This document shows positions 60,275 through 64,000 of a DNA stretch of 64,000 nt, one piece after another (position 1 is the first letter of the stretch; each line of letters begins with the position of its first letter). The stretch comes from JABWBD01 sp040768665 (GTDB lineage: Bacteria > Planctomycetota > Planctomycetia > Pirellulales > Thermoguttaceae). Both the position numbers and the translations under genes were made by a program. Below the pieces are notes generated by a model. It saw nothing but the letters and a program-made list of their open reading frames with translations. It had not been told where the DNA came from and did no database searches. Where the stretch lies: contig JAXGMN010000041.1 in the NCBI GenBank assembly GCA_040768665.1, positions 61,141 through 125,140 on the forward strand, given 5' to 3'.

Positions 60275-61873
60275 GTGCTGCTGGTGGCCGCTTTGGTGGT
60301 GCTGCTGGCGCCCCGTCAAGCCTCCGCCTACATCGGACCGGGAGCGGGCCTGGCGGTGGTCGGATCGTTTTTCGCGGTGTTTGTCGCCCTCTGCTCCGGG
60401 GTGCTGCTGTTGCTGACTTGGCCGCTGCGTTTTCTCTGGCGAACGTTGTTCCGGCGACGGACGCCGCGGGGCCGGGTCAAGCGGGTCGTGATCCTGGGAC
60501 TGGACGGCATGGACTACGGCCTCACGCAAGAGCTGATTTCCGAGGGCAAACTGCCGCACCTGGCCGCGCTTGCCCGACACGGATGTTTTAAGCCGTTGAC
60601 CGCGACGGACGCGCCGAATGCGCCGGTCGCCTGGATATCGTTCCAAACCGGGGTCAATCCGGACAAACACAACCTCGTCGATTTTCTCGACCCGGAAGCG
60701 CAAAGCTGCCGACCGGCGCCGAAGTGCGTTCGGAGCAGGCCGTTTTGGAGCGCGTTGGGCGACCACGGCGTCTTCAGTTGCATCCTGCGAGTTCCGCCCG
60801 CCTTTCCACCGCAGCGATTCCGCGGGGTGCAACTCTCGGCCATCGATGTTCGCGACCTCCGCGGCGCCCGGGGGACATTCTCTTACTACACCACCAAGCC
60901 TCGGCCCGACGGAGAGCGGATCGGCGACGAAGTCCGGACCGTTGCCCGGTGCCGCAACGTCGTCCGCGCGGAACTCGCCGGGCCGCGGAACCCGCGCCGC
61001 GCGGACCGCCCCGCGCCGAAGATTCCCTTTACGGTCACAATCCGGGATCGCGAGTCCGCGGTCTTGAAAATCGCCGGCGCCAGGCACGAACTCCGCCAGG
61101 GCCGATATACCGATTGGATCAAGGTCGGCTTCCGCCATGCGCTGGGCGTCAAGGCCCGCGGCCTGTGCAAGTTTCTGCTTCTCGGCGCCGAGCCGGAGTT
61201 CCAACTTTATGCAACGCCGGTACATGTCGATCCGGAATCACCGGCAATGCCCATCAGCCATCCGGCCGTCTACTCCGTCTACCTGGCCAAGCGGCAAGGC
61301 CCCTTTGCCACCTTCGGCCTGGCCGAAGACGCCCGTGCGCACTCCGAACGGATTCTCGACGATGAGCATTTCATCGAGCAGTGCCTCGATGGAGACCGCG
61401 AGCGCGAGGCAATGTTCTTCGACGCGCTGGACAAGGTCGACCGTGGACTGGTCGTCTGTGTGTTCGACGGCGCCGACCTGCTGCAGCGCGCCTTCCGTCG
61501 CGACATCGACCGGAACCATCCGGTGCAATCGGAGATATCCCGCGGCACTTCGCGAAGCGTGATCGAAGACCACTACCGGCGAATGGACGATCTGGTGGGT
61601 CGGACCGTGGCCCGATGCGCGGGCGACGATGCGCGGCTGCTGGTGATCTCCGGTCACGGCTTCTGCATCGATCGATCGCTTATGCCGGGTGTGCTATTCT
61701 GCAACCGCCCGGTCGGAGCGGAGGCCCCTCGGCTTGTTGACATCGGCCCCACGGTACTGAAGCTCTTTGGGGTGCCGATACCCGAGTACATGGACGGCAG
61801 GGCGCTCGGCGTGGGGGAAACCGCGAACATCTCCCCGGCCGCGCAGAACGACGACTTGCCAGGAGCGATCTGA
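60275..61873 (+). CDS. Alkaline-phosphatase-superfamily protein with IGPGAG motif, start disturbed
   Basis: At least 532 residues. After a hydrophobic signal-like stretch (VLLVAALVVLLAPRQASA) comes YIGPGAG and another membrane helix (about 32-55). The rest is a type I phosphodiesterase/nucleotide-pyrophosphatase-like fold: RVVILGLDGMDYGLTQELI (metal Asp), PVAWISFQTGVNPDKHNLVD, LLVISGHGFCIDRS and VDIGPTVLKLFGVPIP. The frame is open back to 60056 but crosses a repeat element. GTG 60275 is the first start in frame after it. In another frame ATG 60204, with GGAG upstream, gives a convincing signal start (MRPIRKRTPEPFLVATAIL), so a frameshift near 60270 is likely. The substrate is unknown. Confidence 0.65.
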   Translation: MLLVAALVVLLAPRQASAYIGPGAGLAVVGSFFAVFVALCSGVLLLLTWPLRFLWRTLFRRRTPRGRVKRVVILGLDGMDYGLTQELISEGKLPHLAALARHGCFKPLTATDAPNAPVAWISFQTGVNPDKHNLVDFLDPEAQSCRPAPKCVRSRPFWSALGDHGVFSCILRVPPAFPPQRFRGVQLSAIDVRDLRGARGTFSYYTTKPRPDGERIGDEVRTVARCRNVVRAELAGPRNPRRADRPAPKIPFTVTIRDRESAVLKIAGARHELRQGRYTDWIKVGFRHALGVKARGLCKFLLLGAEPEFQLYATPVHVDPESPAMPISHPAVYSVYLAKRQGPFATFGLAEDARAHSERILDDEHFIEQCLDGDREREAMFFDALDKVDRGLVVCVFDGADLLQRAFRRDIDRNHPVQSEISRGTSRSVIEDHYRRMDDLVGRTVARCAGDDARLLVISGHGFCIDRSLMPGVLFCNRPVGAEAPRLVDIGPTVLKLFGVPIPEYMDGRALGVGETANISPAAQNDDLPGAI

Positions 61874-63921
61874 TGGGCGGACCTTCTCCGCGAAAGCTCA
61901 GCCGCCGAACCTTGCTGAAGCGTTCCGCCGCGGCGGTCGCAGGGGCGGGAAGCGGTTCCGCCTGGTCGGGCTGCCGAGGCCGCGTTGCGAAGAAGAGCGG
62001 AAAGCGAGTCATCGTGATCGGCATCGACGGCATGGATCCCGGGTTGTCGGAGAGCATGATGCTTGCCGGCCTGTTGCCCAATTTCGCCCGGCTTCGCGCG
62101 GGCGGAGGATATTGCAGGCTCGGCACCAGCATTCCCCCGCAAAGCCCGGTGGCTTGGGCCAGTTTCATCAACGGCGCCGGCCCCGGCTCCCACGGGATTT
62201 TCGACTTCATTCACCGCCGTCCCGAGCAGCAGTGCGCTCCCTTCTATTCCGCCGCGGAGACCATAGCCGGTGAAGGGTATTGGGAAGTCGGGGACTACCG
62301 GCTGCCGCTCGATTTCCCTCCTTTCAATCACCGTCCGCCGGCCACACACTTGCGACGCCAGGGCGTCCCGTTTTGGGATTACTTGGACGCGGCCGCAGTC
62401 CCCTCGACGTTCTACGATCTGCCGTCGAACTACCCGCCGAGCCCGTCGCGTCACGGCAACCACCGCTGCCTTTCCGGAATGGGCGTGCCCGACTTGCTGG
62501 GAACCTATGGCACGTACCAGCACTACGCCGACGATAATCCGCCGCAGGCGGTCGAGGAAGGGGGTGGGAAGCGGTTCCGGCTGACGTTCGAGGGGGAGAC
62601 GGCCAAGGCCCGCATCATCGGGCCTGAGCATGCCTTGCGCAAAGAGCCCGCCCCGGTCTCGATCGAGTTCCTCGTCCACCGTGACCGGCAAGCCGGCGCG
62701 GCGGTGATCGAGATCCAAGGCCGTAGGATCCTGCTCAAAGCAGGCAGGTGGAGCCCGTGGATCAAACTCGACTTTGAGTATCCCATGCCCGCCATTGTGC
62801 CCGACCGGCACGTCGGTGGGATCTGCCGCTTCTATCTGCAGGAAGCGGCGCCGGATTTCCGGCTCTACGTGACGCCGGTTAACATCGACCCTTCCGACCC
62901 TGCCGTGCGAATCTCCGAGCCGGCCTCCTTTGTTGCCGATGTCTCGCAGCGTCTGGGGCCGTTCTACACGACCGGCTTCCAGGAAGACCACAAGGCCCGT
63001 TCCAACGGCGTGTTCGACGACGACGAATTCCTCCGGCAGGCCGAGATCGTCCTTCAAGAGCGGTTGAGGCTGCTGGAATATGCGATGGAGCATTACGACG
63101 ATGGCTTGCTCTTCTTCTATTTTTCCAGCACCGATCTCCAATCGCACATCTTCTGGTGGGACTCCGACGCGAGGCATCCGGTGCGAGTCCCCGCCGAAGC
63201 GAAGAAGTGCTTTGGCCACATCCGCCGGCTTTACCAGAGGCTCGACGGCGTGGTCGGTCGCATCCTGGATCGTTACGGCGACCGCGCGACCATTTTTGTC
63301 ATGAGCGATCACGGCTTCGCCGACTTCGGCAGGCAGTTCAATCTCAATTCCTGGTTGCGCGACGGCGGGTATCTCGGGCCGCTAGGCTGCACGTCGATCC
63401 TCCGCGACTGCGACTGGCGGCAGACCGTTGCCTATGGATTGGGGATCAATGGGCTGTACCTCAACCTCAAGGGACGGGAGCGCGACGGCGTGGTCGAACC
63501 GGGGGCGGAGCGGGAATCGCTCCTGGCGGAGCTGGCAAGCAAGCTCGAAGCTGTCCGCGACGTCGATGGCCAACCGGTCATCCGCCGCGTACGCCGCGCG
63601 GACGAGAGCTACCGGGGCGGCGCAACCGCCTTGGCGCCCGATCTCATCGTGGGCTACTGCCGCGGCTATCGCGCGTCGTGGGCCACCTGCCTCGGTGACT
63701 TGACCGAGTCGGTTCTTCTGGACAACGACTCCGCTTGGAGTGCAGACCACTGCGCCGATGCGTCGGAAGTGCCCGGCGTGCTCTTCAGCAACCGGCCCAT
63801 CTCGGCCGCGGCGCCGACGCTGGTCGACCTGGCCCCGACGATTCTGGCCGAGTACGGGCTTCCCATCCCGCCGTCGATGGAAGGAAGCAGCGTCTTTTCC
63901 GGGCGGGGCGCGCCTCGATGA
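61873..63921 (+). CDS. TAT-exported alkaline-phosphatase-superfamily phosphodiesterase-like protein
   Basis: A 682-residue protein, starting in a 1-bp overlap with the previous stop (TGATG). The N-terminus is a twin-arginine-like signal (KLSRRTLLKRSAAAVAGAGS). The fold matches type I phosphodiesterase/nucleotide pyrophosphatase: KRVIVIGIDGMDPGLSE with the metal Asp, SIPPQSPVAWASFINGAGPG with the nucleophile region, LFFYFSSTDLQSHIFWWDSD, TIFVMSDHGFADF and LAPTILAEYGLPIPPSMEG. It is a paralogue-like partner of the upstream gene. The natural substrate is unknown; phosphate or phospho-sugar esters of surface glycans are possible. Confidence 0.8.
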   Translation: MGGPSPRKLSRRTLLKRSAAAVAGAGSGSAWSGCRGRVAKKSGKRVIVIGIDGMDPGLSESMMLAGLLPNFARLRAGGGYCRLGTSIPPQSPVAWASFINGAGPGSHGIFDFIHRRPEQQCAPFYSAAETIAGEGYWEVGDYRLPLDFPPFNHRPPATHLRRQGVPFWDYLDAAAVPSTFYDLPSNYPPSPSRHGNHRCLSGMGVPDLLGTYGTYQHYADDNPPQAVEEGGGKRFRLTFEGETAKARIIGPEHALRKEPAPVSIEFLVHRDRQAGAAVIEIQGRRILLKAGRWSPWIKLDFEYPMPAIVPDRHVGGICRFYLQEAAPDFRLYVTPVNIDPSDPAVRISEPASFVADVSQRLGPFYTTGFQEDHKARSNGVFDDDEFLRQAEIVLQERLRLLEYAMEHYDDGLLFFYFSSTDLQSHIFWWDSDARHPVRVPAEAKKCFGHIRRLYQRLDGVVGRILDRYGDRATIFVMSDHGFADFGRQFNLNSWLRDGGYLGPLGCTSILRDCDWRQTVAYGLGINGLYLNLKGRERDGVVEPGAERESLLAELASKLEAVRDVDGQPVIRRVRRADESYRGGATALAPDLIVGYCRGYRASWATCLGDLTESVLLDNDSAWSADHCADASEVPGVLFSNRPISAAAPTLVDLAPTILAEYGLPIPPSMEGSSVFSGRGAPR

Positions 63922-64000
63922 GAAAGGTGAAATCTCTTGTCATCCGTGCCCCGGCCTTGCCATCCGTGCTACTTTGTCTTCCAGTTGTTCGAAAAGCACG
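63918..64000 (+). CDS. Start of a further gene, 3' end outside window
   Basis: An ATG at 63918 overlaps the previous stop as ATGA and opens a frame (MRKVKSLVIRAPALPSVLLC, then LPVVRKA) to the window end. The positively charged start followed by a hydrophobic stretch could be a signal or membrane segment. Too short to identify. Confidence 0.35.
   Translation, partial: MRKVKSLVIRAPALPSVLLCLPVVRKA

Overview
The window is a GC-rich chromosome segment from a planctomycete, most likely a member of the Pirellulales. I infer this from the gene families, not from any search: DUF6259-type and DUF1080 glycan-degrading proteins, a sulfatase, an arylsulfotransferase, Hanks-type protein kinases with an FHA protein, a VIT/von Willebrand A protein, paired 'IGPGAG' alkaline-phosphatase-superfamily proteins and a topoisomerase I with FGPYV repeats and a lysine-rich tail. 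Strand use changes often, operons are short, and many starts are GTG. I see no rRNA, tRNA or CRISPR array.

Layout. 1-4369 (-): most of a large secreted DUF6259 protein that runs off the left edge. 4.4-6.35 kb: an insertion-sequence scar with a truncated ISKra4-like transposase, a VapBC-type pair whose toxin is cut short at the IS junction, and an IS66-like remnant. 6.35-15.2 kb: KAS III-like enzyme (-), then DUF1080 protein, sugar-nucleotide epimerase, sugar isomerase-like protein, rimO, pgsA, CPBP membrane protein and murD (+). 15.2-22.5 kb: a mobile hairpin element, a candidate small RNA, a cupin, ligA, uvrA and birA, and an ACT-domain protein (-). 22.8-31 kb: VIT/vWA protein, a Tyr/Ser/Pro-rich lipoprotein, a two-domain DUF1080 protein (-), an esterase (-), a membrane protein and acpS. 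31-39.7 kb: topA (-), then a SurA/PpiD-like foldase and a histidine kinase/sigma-54 regulator pair. 39.9-47.8 kb (-): sulfatase, an ECF sigma/anti-sigma pair, and a four-gene cluster of membrane protein, Ser/Thr kinase, FHA protein and coiled-coil protein. 48-55.7 kb (+): a CinA-like/nucleotidyltransferase fusion, a second Ser/Thr kinase, hemB and a two-gene ATP-citrate lyase. 55.7-64 kb: a roughly 1-kb degraded stretch, a frameshifted sulfotransferase (-), an arylsulfotransferase-like lipoprotein and two alkaline-phosphatase-superfamily proteins, then the first codons of another gene.

Functional threads: housekeeping (rimO, pgsA, murD, ligA, uvrA, birA, acpS, topA, hemB); polysaccharide and sulfate-ester metabolism (DUF6259, DUF1080, esterase, sulfatase, sulfotransferases); and phospho-signalling. 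ATP-citrate lyase beside hemB suggests a citrate/acetyl-CoA node, although key citrate-synthase residues differ from the classical enzyme.

The most unusual layer is non-coding. At least seven imperfect hairpins of about 80-136 bp sit between genes. They have different outer arms but share an inner GGGGAC-(A/T)-GG motif, and the two arms always mismatch at the same position. Two copies are flanked by 8-9 bp direct repeats and one by a 13-bp direct repeat that duplicates the uvrA start, which points to non-autonomous mobile elements. A second family is a short GGTCCCGCT/AGCGGGACC palindrome. Near 15.4 kb a sigma-70-like promoter is followed by a UUCG-capped hairpin, a 19-bp stem and a T7 tract, which is a good candidate for an undescribed small RNA.
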